A stretch of DNA of 51,706 bases from Bacteroidota bacterium (GTDB lineage: Bacteria > Bacteroidota > Bacteroidia > Bacteroidales > GCA-2748055): positions 1 through 51,706 of the forward strand of contig JAAEOI010000237.1 in NCBI GenBank assembly GCA_024244665.1, in the 5' to 3' direction. The translations under genes and the position numbers were made by a program. The notes beneath the pieces were generated by a model. It ran no database searches. It saw only the letters and a list, made by a program, of their open reading frames with translations, and had not been told where the DNA came from. Below are positions 25,291 through 34,004 of the stretch, piece after piece (the first letter of the stretch is position 1; the number at the start of each line of letters is the position of its first letter).

Positions 25291-27528
25291 CTAAACGTTG
25301 AGCCAGTAGGTGAGCTTGAGGATCACAGCCCTGCTTCTGGGGGCAAGAGTGTTGGTGAAGTAGTCGTCTGTGTATACCAGGTAGAAATCGGATACTGGAG
25401 CATAACGCCACTGAAAGCGGGCATTGATATTAAGATTCTCACGCTGTGAGTTGTACTGGACAAGCGTAGCCAGGTAGAGATCCTTGGTAAAGGTAATATC
25501 CAGTTTGGGTCCCAGCAGCCAGTAATCAACGCTGCTGTAGGGTACAGGCTGGATAACTTTGTTATAGGTAGCATCCAGGGAGAGGTTCACATAGGGCCTG
25601 AACTGGTATTCCAGATCACTTGAAACGCTGTAACTCTCCCCTTCAAAATATCCTCCCACCATACTCATGACCGACAAAGAGAGTGGTTTTCGGCTATCGG
25701 AACGATAGTAGACAAACAGATACCAGGTGTTGAACTCTTCCCCTGCTTCATATTCAAGGCCTTCTGAATTACTCGGATCATAGGGGTCTGTGAGTTGCAG
25801 GTAGGCTTTATTAAGACTCAGGTAAACTGAACTCTGGTTCCTGAACCTGGCAGTATAACGTATTGTAAACTCCTGGTCGGTTTTTCCGAATCCATCACTG
25901 TGAAGCTGATCCAGCTGAAGCTGGGGTCCATGCCGGATTATAAACTTCATTCTTTTGGGATAGAATGTGTATTTCAACTGCGGGGTAAAGCTTTTATAGC
26001 CGGTCCGCCTTACATATCCAACCTCAGCATTATAGCCATCACCCACAAGCTGGTGGGTCCACTCTGCACTAAGATTGCCGTTGTCATACTTGAGTTCCGC
26101 ACCGGTGGAGAAACTGTTCTTTGTTTTTACCTCGTCAAATGAGTGATGGTAGAATACCTTGCCGGTCCACCAGTTGTCGGCCGAGGCCAGGTTGAAGTCC
26201 ATTCCGCCTACCCGGTTGAAGGTGTCGAAGTTACATGAATCACACTCTCCCGAAAGGGCCTGGATGGGATCCTTGTTCACCAGGAAGGCTGCCAGGGTGG
26301 AACGTTCAAATATCCTGCGGTGAACTGTGGCCACTGAGTAGTTGGTGCTTGGGGTTGCACTTTCCGAATCCTGAGTGGTCTGCATATTCAGCACACCGAT
26401 TTTCCAGTCCTGGTTCAGCTTACCGCTGAGTCTTGCTCCCAGAAGGATGGGGTTTTCCACATACTTCCCAAGCTCTTCATCGTATGCGATCCCGATTCTC
26501 CTTGAGAAGAAAGGGCGGGCCTGCCGGACACCAAACTCAGAAAAGAGGTCGTTGTTCTCCAGGAAAAATTGCCGTTTCTCCGGGAAATAGATTTCGAAAC
26601 GGTCCAGGTTGGTTACCTGTTGATCCACCTCCACCTGACTGAAGTCAGGATTAATCGTCAGATCCAGGTTCAGTGAGGAGGTAAGCCCGATCTTGGCATC
26701 CCCTCCCAATCCCTTCAGCCACTGGGCCGGGGTCCCCTCTTCATAATTTTTTGCAACACCTGTTTTGGAATAGGGGATAACAGAGATATTTGAACCAGGC
26801 TTTTTGGGAGCTTCGTCCCAGGTCATTATACCCGTATTGGCCAGCGATGAGAAACTAAAGTTCCTGGGGATGTGGTTCCAGTTGGAGTACTCATTGTGCC
26901 CGTAGTCATTCCGGCAGAAGTTGACCCTCCACTGATCCACCCCCTCTTTGTACCGAAGGGTGCTGAAGGGGATGGACATTTCTGCCACCCACCGATCCTC
27001 ATACTGCTTCACCTCCACATACCATTTATTATCCCACGATGGATTGGTACTGACCGTGTAACGGCTTACCGATGCTCCTCCGTTCTGGATAATGGCTTCG
27101 CTCTGAACGCCATAGGGGGATGTGCCGAAATAGTATCCCGACATACGGTCGTTGAAGGGATTGATGATGAAGTAGAAGGCGTCGTTCCCGGTTCCCTTGA
27201 AATCTCTTCGGAGCGATTCAATCACATAATCCTTCTGATGCTTCGTATGGCACACTGCACCCACATAGAGGAATTTGTCATCATAGGTGACCCTCACCTC
27301 GGTGGATAAATCGGAGTAGGATGAGTCGTAGGGATACCTCTGCCAGAAATCTGTGGTGACCTCGGCAGTAAGCCACACCGGCTCATCCAGAAGGCCGTCG
27401 ACAGTTATAGAAGAGGAGCTCCTGGAGATGTTGACTACCCTGGGCTCCACCAGTATGGCATAGAGTGTGCAGCCAAAAAATGAAGAAATAGCCAATGCCA
27501 GAACGAATCCAATAAACACCGCTTTCAT
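25291..27528 (-). CDS. DUF5916 outer-membrane protein with CBM9-like N-terminal domain
   Basis: A 745-residue exported protein. After the leader (hydrophobic residues about 6-28) comes a carbohydrate-binding family 9-like domain (ITVDGLLDEPVWLTAEVTTDFWQRYP, VTYDDKFLYVGAVC, about 40-200), then a long DUF5916 beta-barrel ending in an aromatic-rich strand (VILKLTYWLNV) as expected for outer-membrane insertion. Middle motifs include LTINPDFSQVEVDQQVTNLDRFEIYFPEKRQFFLEN, the family hallmark. Its ligand is not known. It stands alone, read towards the beta-helix pseudogene. Confidence 0.87.
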   Translation of the reverse strand: MKAVFIGFVLALAISSFFGCTLYAILVEPRVVNISRSSSSITVDGLLDEPVWLTAEVTTDFWQRYPYDSSYSDLSTEVRVTYDDKFLYVGAVCHTKHQKDYVIESLRRDFKGTGNDAFYFIINPFNDRMSGYYFGTSPYGVQSEAIIQNGGASVSRYTVSTNPSWDNKWYVEVKQYEDRWVAEMSIPFSTLRYKEGVDQWRVNFCRNDYGHNEYSNWNHIPRNFSFSSLANTGIMTWDEAPKKPGSNISVIPYSKTGVAKNYEEGTPAQWLKGLGGDAKIGLTSSLNLDLTINPDFSQVEVDQQVTNLDRFEIYFPEKRQFFLENNDLFSEFGVRQARPFFSRRIGIAYDEELGKYVENPILLGARLSGKLNQDWKIGVLNMQTTQDSESATPSTNYSVATVHRRIFERSTLAAFLVNKDPIQALSGECDSCNFDTFNRVGGMDFNLASADNWWTGKVFYHHSFDEVKTKNSFSTGAELKYDNGNLSAEWTHQLVGDGYNAEVGYVRRTGYKSFTPQLKYTFYPKRMKFIIRHGPQLQLDQLHSDGFGKTDQEFTIRYTARFRNQSSVYLSLNKAYLQLTDPYDPSNSEGLEYEAGEEFNTWYLFVYYRSDSRKPLSLSVMSMVGGYFEGESYSVSSDLEYQFRPYVNLSLDATYNKVIQPVPYSSVDYWLLGPKLDITFTKDLYLATLVQYNSQRENLNINARFQWRYAPVSDFYLVYTDDYFTNTLAPRSRAVILKLTYWLNV

Positions 27529-27601
27529 GCTCTATACAACATATCTGATATGAATCGTGTAAAAGTAGCACAATAAAAAAATAGCTGTTAAATATCAGGT
27601 C

Positions 27602-28855
27602 CTAATTCAATACTTCAACGATGACAGACTGGGTCCACCTGGCGGCTTCCTCCTCCAGGAATTCACTTACCTGCTCAAAGGAAGCCCAGCGGGGGTCCTC
27701 CCTCTCCCAAAGGGCATAGAACCTGTAGTGAACCAGGTTGCCCGGAGCAGCGTCCAGGACCGAATAGTAGGTCTGGATGATCCCTTCCCCGCTATCGGGG
27801 GCTGTTCCGTGTTTCAGAAGGTAATCGTTGGGGACCAGCAGCACCATGGCAAGTTTGGTTGTATCCTCTGCCTGCAGATCATGTGTCAGCAGGGCTGTGT
27901 GGTGTTCGCCAAGCTTCAACACCTTTAGTTCATCGCTCTTCATGTTGACAATCCCCGCCACCAGGTCCATATCCGAATCATTTCCGGTGTAACTAACTGT
28001 GCTCTGGTAGTAGTGCTTCCCGGCAGAAATATCAATTTGCTGAACAACCTCGGTTGCCGATCCATCCACATTCCAGTTGCTGAAAGTGAAATTGAATCTA
28101 CTCCTTTGACTCCCTTCAAATACCACCTGGTAAGATCCCGAACCATTGTCGCCGACCCGGTAGATGGAGTCCTTGTACAGATACCCGATCCCACCGGCTC
28201 CCAGGCTGGTACCCACTTTCAAAATGTCCATTCCCCAATCAGCCGGTGAGTGGTAGCTATCACTGTTCCTGGTCCCCACGCTGTCGAGCACCATTTTTGA
28301 GGTCAGTTTCCCGAAAATATCCATCCCGTTGCGCTGGTCCATATAGTTCCGGAACCCTACCCGGTCATTTTCCCAGGCGACTCCCTCCATCTGGAAAGCA
28401 GAGCTGGTGGTATTGGCGTAGTTATGGTATGAGACGCCCTCAAGCCTGCTTGCACTTTCCAGTTCGGGATAGCCGGGTTTACTGGCATCCCCGGTTCGCA
28501 GGTTGGTTCTGGTCTCAAAATCCGGGTAAGCGGCTGGAGACACAAGCCGAAGCCTGACCTTTTTCTGCTCCTTCGGGGCGAGATTGACCGGGGCGAAGAG
28601 TTCATCCCAGGCGCCGTCTCCGTCAACATCATCGGCCTGGCAGGGGAGGGGTACCCCCTTTTCATCCAGCAGAAGGGGAAGGGTTTCGCCGGGTATCTCC
28701 ATCCACCTGGAGATCTCGCCCCGGGTCAGCAGCAGGGTGGCATTTTCCCAGCTCTGATTGGAAGGATTGCTTACCTGGAACAGTACATCAGTATTCTGAC
28801 TGCAGGAAAGGGTCAGAAGAGCAAGCACTACAAGCGTAAGATGGAATGGTTTCAT
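27602..28855 (-). CDS. DUF4861 family lipoprotein, uronate-oligosaccharide associated
   Basis: A 417-residue lipoprotein (leader ending LLTLSC, Cys18) with the DUF4861 fold: LFAPVNLAPKEQKKVRLRL, MEGVAWENDRVGFRNYMDQRNGMDIFGK (about 155-182), DWGMDILKVGTSLGAGGIG. Members occur in uronic-acid polysaccharide loci; from memory, a related protein of the Formosa ulvan pathway was reported as an oligosaccharide dehydratase. It is the last gene of the lacI-kduI-kduD operon, 24 bp after kduD, so a role on unsaturated or terminal uronates in the periplasm is likely. The conserved His and Arg residues in the quoted motif are candidates for the active site. Confidence 0.8.
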   Translation of the reverse strand: MKPFHLTLVVLALLTLSCSQNTDVLFQVSNPSNQSWENATLLLTRGEISRWMEIPGETLPLLLDEKGVPLPCQADDVDGDGAWDELFAPVNLAPKEQKKVRLRLVSPAAYPDFETRTNLRTGDASKPGYPELESASRLEGVSYHNYANTTSSAFQMEGVAWENDRVGFRNYMDQRNGMDIFGKLTSKMVLDSVGTRNSDSYHSPADWGMDILKVGTSLGAGGIGYLYKDSIYRVGDNGSGSYQVVFEGSQRSRFNFTFSNWNVDGSATEVVQQIDISAGKHYYQSTVSYTGNDSDMDLVAGIVNMKSDELKVLKLGEHHTALLTHDLQAEDTTKLAMVLLVPNDYLLKHGTAPDSGEGIIQTYYSVLDAAPGNLVHYRFYALWEREDPRWASFEQVSEFLEEEAARWTQSVIVEVLN

Positions 28856-28879
28856 TGATCTGGTTTTATGGATTTGTTA

Positions 28880-29674
28880 TTAATCGTTTTCACCTTTCAC
28901 ATAACCGAAATTAGCCAGGATCCCGCCATCCACATAGAGTATCTGTCCATTTACAAAATTGGCGGCATGTGATGCAAGGAAGAGTGCGGCATGCCCCACA
29001 TCCTCCGGTTCGCCCCAGCGATTTGCTGGGGTGCGGGTCATCACCAGGTCGTTAAAGGGGTGATTGCCCTCCCGGATGGCTGCAGTCTGGGCAGTGGCTA
29101 TATAGCCCGGCCCTATGCCATTTATCTGGATATTGTGCTTTGCCCATTCGCAGGTCATGTTCTGGGTCAGCAGTTTCAGGCCTCCTTTGGCAGCGGCATA
29201 TGCCGACACAGAATTTCGACCGTAGACACTCATCATGGAACAGAGATTGATGATTTTCCCCTCCTTTTTCTCGATCATCTTCGGGGCAATGCGTTTGGCC
29301 ATGATCAGGGGGGCCACCAGGTCAATGTCGATGACCTGCTTAAAATCTGAAACAGGCATGTCGAGAATTGGGATGCGTTTGATGATCCCTGCATTGTTCA
29401 CCAGGATGGAAATGTCGCCCACCTCTTTCTCGATCTGACTGACTCCCTGGTCCACCGCTTCTTCATCGGTCACATCAAATACAACTGTAAAAACTTCAAT
29501 ACCTTCTTTGGCATATTCACTTTTACAAACCTCCAGCTTCTGTGCATTAATATCGTTGATGCAAATCTTCGCTCCGGCCTTACCCAGGGTCTTTCCGATG
29601 GCCATTCCTATTCCGTGGGTCCCTCCGGTAATAAGGGCAACCTTTCCTGTTAAATCAAATAATTCAGTTAACAT
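28880..29674 (-). CDS. kduD: 2-dehydro-3-deoxy-D-gluconate 5-dehydrogenase / gluconate 5-dehydrogenase-type SDR
   Basis: A 264-residue short-chain dehydrogenase. Cofactor motif TGGTHGIG (16-23), NNAG (93-96), catalytic Ser146, Tyr159 and Lys163 (SAYAAAK). It reduces 2,5-diketo-3-deoxygluconate to KDG in the cytoplasm, the step after KduI. Position directly after kduI (45 bp) supports the KduD assignment over other SDRs. Confidence 0.9.
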   Translation of the reverse strand: MLTELFDLTGKVALITGGTHGIGMAIGKTLGKAGAKICINDINAQKLEVCKSEYAKEGIEVFTVVFDVTDEEAVDQGVSQIEKEVGDISILVNNAGIIKRIPILDMPVSDFKQVIDIDLVAPLIMAKRIAPKMIEKKEGKIINLCSMMSVYGRNSVSAYAAAKGGLKLLTQNMTCEWAKHNIQINGIGPGYIATAQTAAIREGNHPFNDLVMTRTPANRWGEPEDVGHAALFLASHAANFVNGQILYVDGGILANFGYVKGEND

Positions 29675-29719
29675 GTTTCCTGTTTTTTGGTTTCTGAAAT
29701 CTTTTGCAATCTTATTGCT

Positions 29720-30559
29720 TTAGCGTATCTGATCGGGTTGGACTATGTCCATGTCGCCGTAGTCAAGGTTCTCCCCGGCCATTCCCCATATAAAGATGTA
29801 GTTGCTGGTTCCTGCTGCCGAGTGGATCGACCAGGGTGGAGAGATCACCGCCTGTTCGTTTTGCATCCAGATGTGCCGGGTCTCTTTGGGATCTCCCATG
29901 AAGTGACAAATCGCCTGTCCCTGGGGAACCTCAAAATAGAAGTAGGCCTCCATCCGGCGGTCATGGGTGTGTACCGGCATAGTGTTCCATACGCTTCCGG
30001 GTTTGAGTTCGGTCATTCCCATCTGCAGCTGGCAGGTCTCCACCACCGAGTTGACCATCAGTTTGTTGATCTTCCGGGCATTGGATTGCTCCATGGAACC
30101 CATCTCCACGGCATCGGCATCGCCCAGGGTAATCCTTTTACTGGGGAAGGACTTGTGTGCCGGGGCTGAATTGAAATAGAGGTGTGCTGGTTTGCCGGCC
30201 TCTTTGCTGATCAGGGTGATCTTTTTTGATCCAGCACCCACATAGAGAGCGTCTTTATAATCCAGATAATAATCTGTGCCATCTACTTTTATGGTAGCTG
30301 CTCCTCCCACGTTGATGATGCCCAGCTCACGCCTGTCACAAAAGTACTCCGATTTCAGGGGTTCGATGGTGGTGAGCTCCAGCTCGCTGTCAGGAATTGC
30401 CCCTCCCACGATATAGCGGTCGTTCATTGAATAGACCAGGTTGATTTCTCCCGGGACCATCAGGGTCTCCACCAAAAACTCTTTACGCAGTCTCTCCGTC
30501 CCGTACTGTAAGGCATCTTCCGGGTGGTTTGAGAATCTAACTTCATAATTAATTGCCAT
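29720..30559 (-). CDS. kduI: 5-dehydro-4-deoxy-D-glucuronate isomerase
   Basis: A 279-residue KduI, converting the keto form of 4-deoxy-unsaturated uronate (DKI) to 2,5-diketo-3-deoxygluconate. The zinc ligands are all present: His197 and His199 in [15 protein letters not shown], Glu204, and His246 in [10 protein letters not shown]. The length equals the E. coli enzyme (278). It follows the LacI gene after 12 bp and precedes kduD, an operon for products of polysaccharide lyases. Confidence 0.97.
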   Translation of the reverse strand: MAINYEVRFSNHPEDALQYGTERLRKEFLVETLMVPGEINLVYSMNDRYIVGGAIPDSELELTTIEPLKSEYFCDRRELGIINVGGAATIKVDGTDYYLDYKDALYVGAGSKKITLISKEAGKPAHLYFNSAPAHKSFPSKRITLGDADAVEMGSMEQSNARKINKLMVNSVVETCQLQMGMTELKPGSVWNTMPVHTHDRRMEAYFYFEVPQGQAICHFMGDPKETRHIWMQNEQAVISPPWSIHSAAGTSNYIFIWGMAGENLDYGDMDIVQPDQIR

Positions 30560-30571
30560 AATAGTGTCTGT

Positions 30572-31606
30572 TTATTTGTTAATGTCCTGTTTGTCACGAA
30601 CTGAACTCTCCCTGATGATCAGTTCGGGTTTTAAAATGCTTTGTTCACATTCTGAAGCTTCGGTGCCGCTCTTCCCGCATTGGAGGAACATAGCGGCCAC
30701 CCTTCTTCCCATCTCTGCACCCTTCTGATCCACAGTTGTCAGTGATGGTTTCAGATGGGCTGTAAAAGGTTCGTTTGCAAAACCGGTAACCCCCAGGTCG
30801 CCCGGTACCCGTATTCCCTTATTCATGGCTGCCTGCATCACCCCCAGGGCCGCATAGTCGCCCGCGCAGAAAAATGCATCCGGCTTCAGCTTTGCACCCT
30901 CCCTGAAAGCTTCTTCGCCTCCTTCGAGGTCCAGTGACTTCTCGATGACCCACCCAGGTTCGACGTCGATTCCGGCTTCAGCCATGGCATCCAGGTATCC
31001 CTGTTTCCTACCACAGTATATAGTAATCTGCTCAGCACCGGCCACATGGATGATTCTCCGGTAACCCTGCTCAATCAGGTGTTTCACATTCAGGTAAGCC
31101 CCAAGCCGGTCGTCGATCATTACAGATCCCACCTGTACGTTTTCTATGATCCTGTCAAAGAAGAAAAGTTTTATCCCCTTATCCCGGATGGATGTAATGT
31201 GATCGGCATTGGAGGTTTCCATGGAGACCGAGAGCAGGATGGCTTCTACCCGTGCATTGAGAAGGGTTTGAAGTGCTGCTTTTTCATCCTCCAGCTTCTC
31301 GTGGGTCTGACAGATCATCAGGTGGTAGCCCGATGCCGCTAGCACCTCTTCCATGCCCCCTATGACGTTGGCAAAGAAATTCCTGTTGATCCTGGGTACT
31401 ACAACTCCGACCGTACTGCTTCGCCCCTGTCTCAGCGAAGATGCCACCACGTTTGGCTGGTAGTTGTACTTCTCCGCCACTCTTCTAACAGCCTCCCTTG
31501 TTGCCACGCTGATGCGAGGATGGTTATGCAGGGCACGCGAAACAGTGGAGGCTGATATATTCAGTTCCTTTGCAATATCGTGTATGGTGACGTGCGGTTT
31601 ATTCAT
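30572..31606 (-). CDS. LacI family regulator of the kdu/eda genes
   Basis: A 344-residue LacI-type repressor: helix-turn-helix VTIHDIAKELNISASTVSRALHNHPRIS at 5-32, hinge helix ASSLRQGRS (about 56-64), then a sugar-binding periplasmic-protein-like domain (TVGVVVPRINRNFFANVIGGMEE). It heads its own operon; the 20-bp operator at 31632-31651 is 25 bp before its start, so autoregulation is likely. The same site before eda-dctPQM makes this the probable local uronate (KdgR-like) regulator. The effector (perhaps KDG or KDPG) is inferred. Confidence 0.88.
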   Translation of the reverse strand: MNKPHVTIHDIAKELNISASTVSRALHNHPRISVATREAVRRVAEKYNYQPNVVASSLRQGRSSTVGVVVPRINRNFFANVIGGMEEVLAASGYHLMICQTHEKLEDEKAALQTLLNARVEAILLSVSMETSNADHITSIRDKGIKLFFFDRIIENVQVGSVMIDDRLGAYLNVKHLIEQGYRRIIHVAGAEQITIYCGRKQGYLDAMAEAGIDVEPGWVIEKSLDLEGGEEAFREGAKLKPDAFFCAGDYAALGVMQAAMNKGIRVPGDLGVTGFANEPFTAHLKPSLTTVDQKGAEMGRRVAAMFLQCGKSGTEASECEQSILKPELIIRESSVRDKQDINK

Positions 31607-31616
31607 GTTCCCAATA

Positions 31617-31624
31617 CAAATCTA
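31617..31624 (-). promoter_or_regulatory. -7 box of the lacI-kdu operon
   Basis: Minus strand TAGATTTG fits the Bacteroidota -7 consensus TAnnTTTG, ending ten bases before the lacI start codon. The operator lies just upstream (31632-31651), where the -33 region would be. Confidence 0.5.
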
Positions 31625-31631
31625 ATAAAGT

Positions 31632-31651
31632 TTGTACAATCGATTGCGCAA
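31632..31651. promoter_or_regulatory. LacI-type operator before lacI-kduI-kduD
   Basis: TTGTACAATCGATTGCGCAA, identical over all 20 bases to the site at 23726-23745. Two perfect copies at the heads of two operons of the same pathway are unlikely by chance. Confidence 0.82.
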
Positions 31652-31667
31652 TCTTCAAAAAAAATAT

Positions 31668-32537
31668 CTAAGGGAGTGGTTCCACATGGATAGTGGCCTC
31701 TATCTGCATCTCCTTCCGAAGTGCCTCTTCGATCTGACTGGCAATTTCGTGAGCGGTAAAAATATCCAGGGAGCCATTGAGCTTGATGTGAAAGGTGAGC
31801 TCCTTGTGATCACCGTAAGTGTGAAGATGAAAATGATGGGGACAGATTTCCCGGTCCGATACACTGCTGATCAATTCCTCTACCTCCCTGATCATTTCCT
31901 CATCGGGCTGCTCACCCAGCAATTTGTTGATGGAGCCCCTGATGATCTCGAAAACCGCGTAGAACAACATCAGGCTCATCATGAGCCCCAAAACGCTGTC
32001 GATCCACCAGAACCGCTTCCCGAGGAGAATCCCGGCCAGGACAACAAGTGATGAGAGGGCATCGCTGCGGTGATGCCATCCGTCGGCTTTGAGGGTTTCA
32101 AAGCCCGTAAGCCGGTAGGTGTGGTAGGCATACTGTGCCAGGCCCTCTTTTACCAGAATTGAGATGACGGTTACAACAATGGCCAGAGTACCGAATTGTG
32201 CTGACTCCCGGACACTGAACTTTTCAATGGAACCAGTGAGAAACTCCCAGGCAACTATTCCAAGGAATAAGGCGATGAAAATGGAAGCAATCTGTTGATA
32301 TCTTCCGTGCCCGAAGGGATGCCTGTCATCCGCTTTCTTGCTGGAGAGTTTGACGCTTCCGATTACGATCACCGAGCTGGCTGAATCTGAGAGAGTGTGC
32401 CATGCATCGGCGATCAGCGCAAGCGATCCGGACATAATTCCTGCCCAGTACTTTAGCCCGAACAGGAGCAGGTTGCCTATGATGCTCACCACTCCTTCAA
32501 TATAGCCGTACCGGTTTTTTTTGCTGTTGGGAACCAT
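31668..32537 (-). CDS. Cation diffusion facilitator (CDF) transporter
   Basis: A 289-residue CDF family metal/H+ antiporter. Metal site residues: LIADAWHTLSDS (helix 2, D-x-x-x-H/D) and DGWHHRSDALSSL (helix 5, H-x-x-x-D); HPFGHGRYQQIASI marks the second loop. The last ~85 residues form the cytoplasmic ferredoxin-like domain (CPHHFHLHTYGDHKELTFHIKL) rich in His. It exports Zn, Fe, Co or Mn; which one is not clear. It lies in front of a metal-related TonB receptor pair but separated by the S41 gene. Confidence 0.9.
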   Translation of the reverse strand: MVPNSKKNRYGYIEGVVSIIGNLLLFGLKYWAGIMSGSLALIADAWHTLSDSASSVIVIGSVKLSSKKADDRHPFGHGRYQQIASIFIALFLGIVAWEFLTGSIEKFSVRESAQFGTLAIVVTVISILVKEGLAQYAYHTYRLTGFETLKADGWHHRSDALSSLVVLAGILLGKRFWWIDSVLGLMMSLMLFYAVFEIIRGSINKLLGEQPDEEMIREVEELISSVSDREICPHHFHLHTYGDHKELTFHIKLNGSLDIFTAHEIASQIEEALRKEMQIEATIHVEPLP

Positions 32538-32587
32538 TTGAAATATAAAATTACCAAATATTATCCTAGAATCCTTTTTTTTCTAAT

Positions 32588-32607
32588 TTGTAGTCCTAAA
32601 ACTACAA
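32588..32607. promoter_or_regulatory. Palindrome TTGTAGT-6-ACTACAA before the CDF gene
   Basis: A perfect 7-bp inverted repeat, 51 bp upstream of the CDF start. The GTAGT/ACTAC half-sites recall BlaI/CopY-type operators, but no such regulator is nearby; a poly-T on its left side (plus strand) would not serve as a terminator for the minus-strand S41 gene. Candidate operator only. Confidence 0.3.
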
Positions 32608-32683
32608 TTCGATGAAAAAACAGACTTCCCTGATCATGCGCGGACTGGTTCAGGAGAAGGCTTAGGATAATTCGTATAGCGGA

Positions 32684-33952
32684 TTACAGGGGTGAGTGAT
32701 TCCGGATGGCTTCAAGGGCCGGATCACTTCCCTTCATATACCCGCTGAATGTATCAGGCGCCAGGATATCGGGAATGATGGCGGGAGGATCGTCCTCCAC
32801 AAGGGTGTGGAAATTTGTGGAGTAGCTGACAATCATGTTGGAGGTGGTCAGAACAAATCTTTTGACATCGCCAAAATGGTTGGGTTTCCCACCGCTGTTT
32901 TCTCCAACCACTACCGGGTTGAAGGTTTTAATTATGTCCACAGCATTGATGATGGCCGATGAGAAGGTTTCCCTGCCAACAAGCAGGTAAACAGTGGCCT
33001 GTTTATCTATCCCGGTATTTTTCAGTTTTGCTATGAAACTGGTGCCCTGCTGAGGATTTCCTCCGTTGTTATACCGAAGGTCGATGACCAGTTTTTTGAT
33101 TTCCTGTTTTTTGATGGTTTTGAGAATCTCTTTTTCAAACTCTTTGAATGAAGGCATGAAAAGGGCACTGGCACCTGACCCGAAATCCACTTCAGCCTCC
33201 CTGCTCCAGCACTTATTGTACTGGATGTAATAGAGCTGCTCGGTCTGGAAGAGGCTGTCCCTGAAATAGGTCTTAGTATCCTGCCACCCCAGGGGGAGGA
33301 TATCAGGACTCGCCGAAATATGTTCACTCTCTGCGGTAGGAAGTTCTATTGCAAGGAGGGTGGAGCCCCCTTCCGGATCTTCCACCTCTATCTCAAACCG
33401 TGATTTTTGGGCAAAACCAAAGTGCTGTAACAGCTGTGTCCAGATGATCATCCTTGGGATATGCAAACGCTCCAGGGCAGGGGTTGCCCCGCTGATCAGG
33501 GTGGAGAGGGAATCGATTACCTGTTGAATGGGGAAATTGTTGATGGAAACGAGGCGTTTCCCTGCCAGGATTTCATAATCTTCCCAGTAGTCCAGTATAT
33601 AGATTCCCTCCTCGAACCAGTAGCATTCAAAAGGCAGAATCAGCTCTGTGTCAATCAGAAAGTGGTAGTTAATCCGGGTACTGGCATCACCCAGTCCGGC
33701 GACCACCTGCTGAAGCATCAAAGCCACTTCCATAAGGCTCTTTCCTGATGCCCGGTCTGCCACCCCGTCAAGTTTATTATGGAAGGTTGTAGAATCGGTG
33801 GCAAAGTAGAGATCCGCATGCCTTGCCGCCAGTTCCCTCCGAAGTCCGTCAATCTCCTCTTTCCAGTTAATATCTTTAGCAGGCGAAGCCATGAGGCCTG
33901 GTGCAGACAGCAGGAGGAATAGTAGAAAGGAGAGTGCGCGAAACGTGGCCAT
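32684..33952 (-). CDS. S41 family peptidase
   Basis: About 422 residues from ATG 33952, which gives a clean leader (MATFRALSFLLFLLLSAPGLMA); the open frame further upstream overlaps the TonB receptor gene. The C-terminal half is the S41 (tail-specific protease-like) domain: KKLVIDLRYNNGGNPQQG, then VGRETFSSAIINA with the probable nucleophile Ser, and VVGENSGGKPNHFGD. The N-terminal half (LRRELAARHADLYF...) is a helical domain seen in exported Bacteroidota S41 proteins without a clear PDZ. It is expected in the periplasm; substrate unknown. It follows the receptor gene by 52 bp. Confidence 0.85.
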   Translation of the reverse strand: MATFRALSFLLFLLLSAPGLMASPAKDINWKEEIDGLRRELAARHADLYFATDSTTFHNKLDGVADRASGKSLMEVALMLQQVVAGLGDASTRINYHFLIDTELILPFECYWFEEGIYILDYWEDYEILAGKRLVSINNFPIQQVIDSLSTLISGATPALERLHIPRMIIWTQLLQHFGFAQKSRFEIEVEDPEGGSTLLAIELPTAESEHISASPDILPLGWQDTKTYFRDSLFQTEQLYYIQYNKCWSREAEVDFGSGASALFMPSFKEFEKEILKTIKKQEIKKLVIDLRYNNGGNPQQGTSFIAKLKNTGIDKQATVYLLVGRETFSSAIINAVDIIKTFNPVVVGENSGGKPNHFGDVKRFVLTTSNMIVSYSTNFHTLVEDDPPAIIPDILAPDTFSGYMKGSDPALEAIRNHSPL

Positions 33953-34004
33953 GCAGATTATATTAGTCTCAAATATATGGATAAATTCCCTTTCAGCTTG
34001 TCCT

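Noticed and set aside
32571..32607. Terminator between the S41 and CDF genes
   Set aside because: The T-run lies on the wrong side of the palindrome for minus-strand transcription.
32611..32664. 17-codon frame beginning MKKQTSL
   Set aside because: Too short to support, with no partner gene or conserved context; could be the start of a lost gene.
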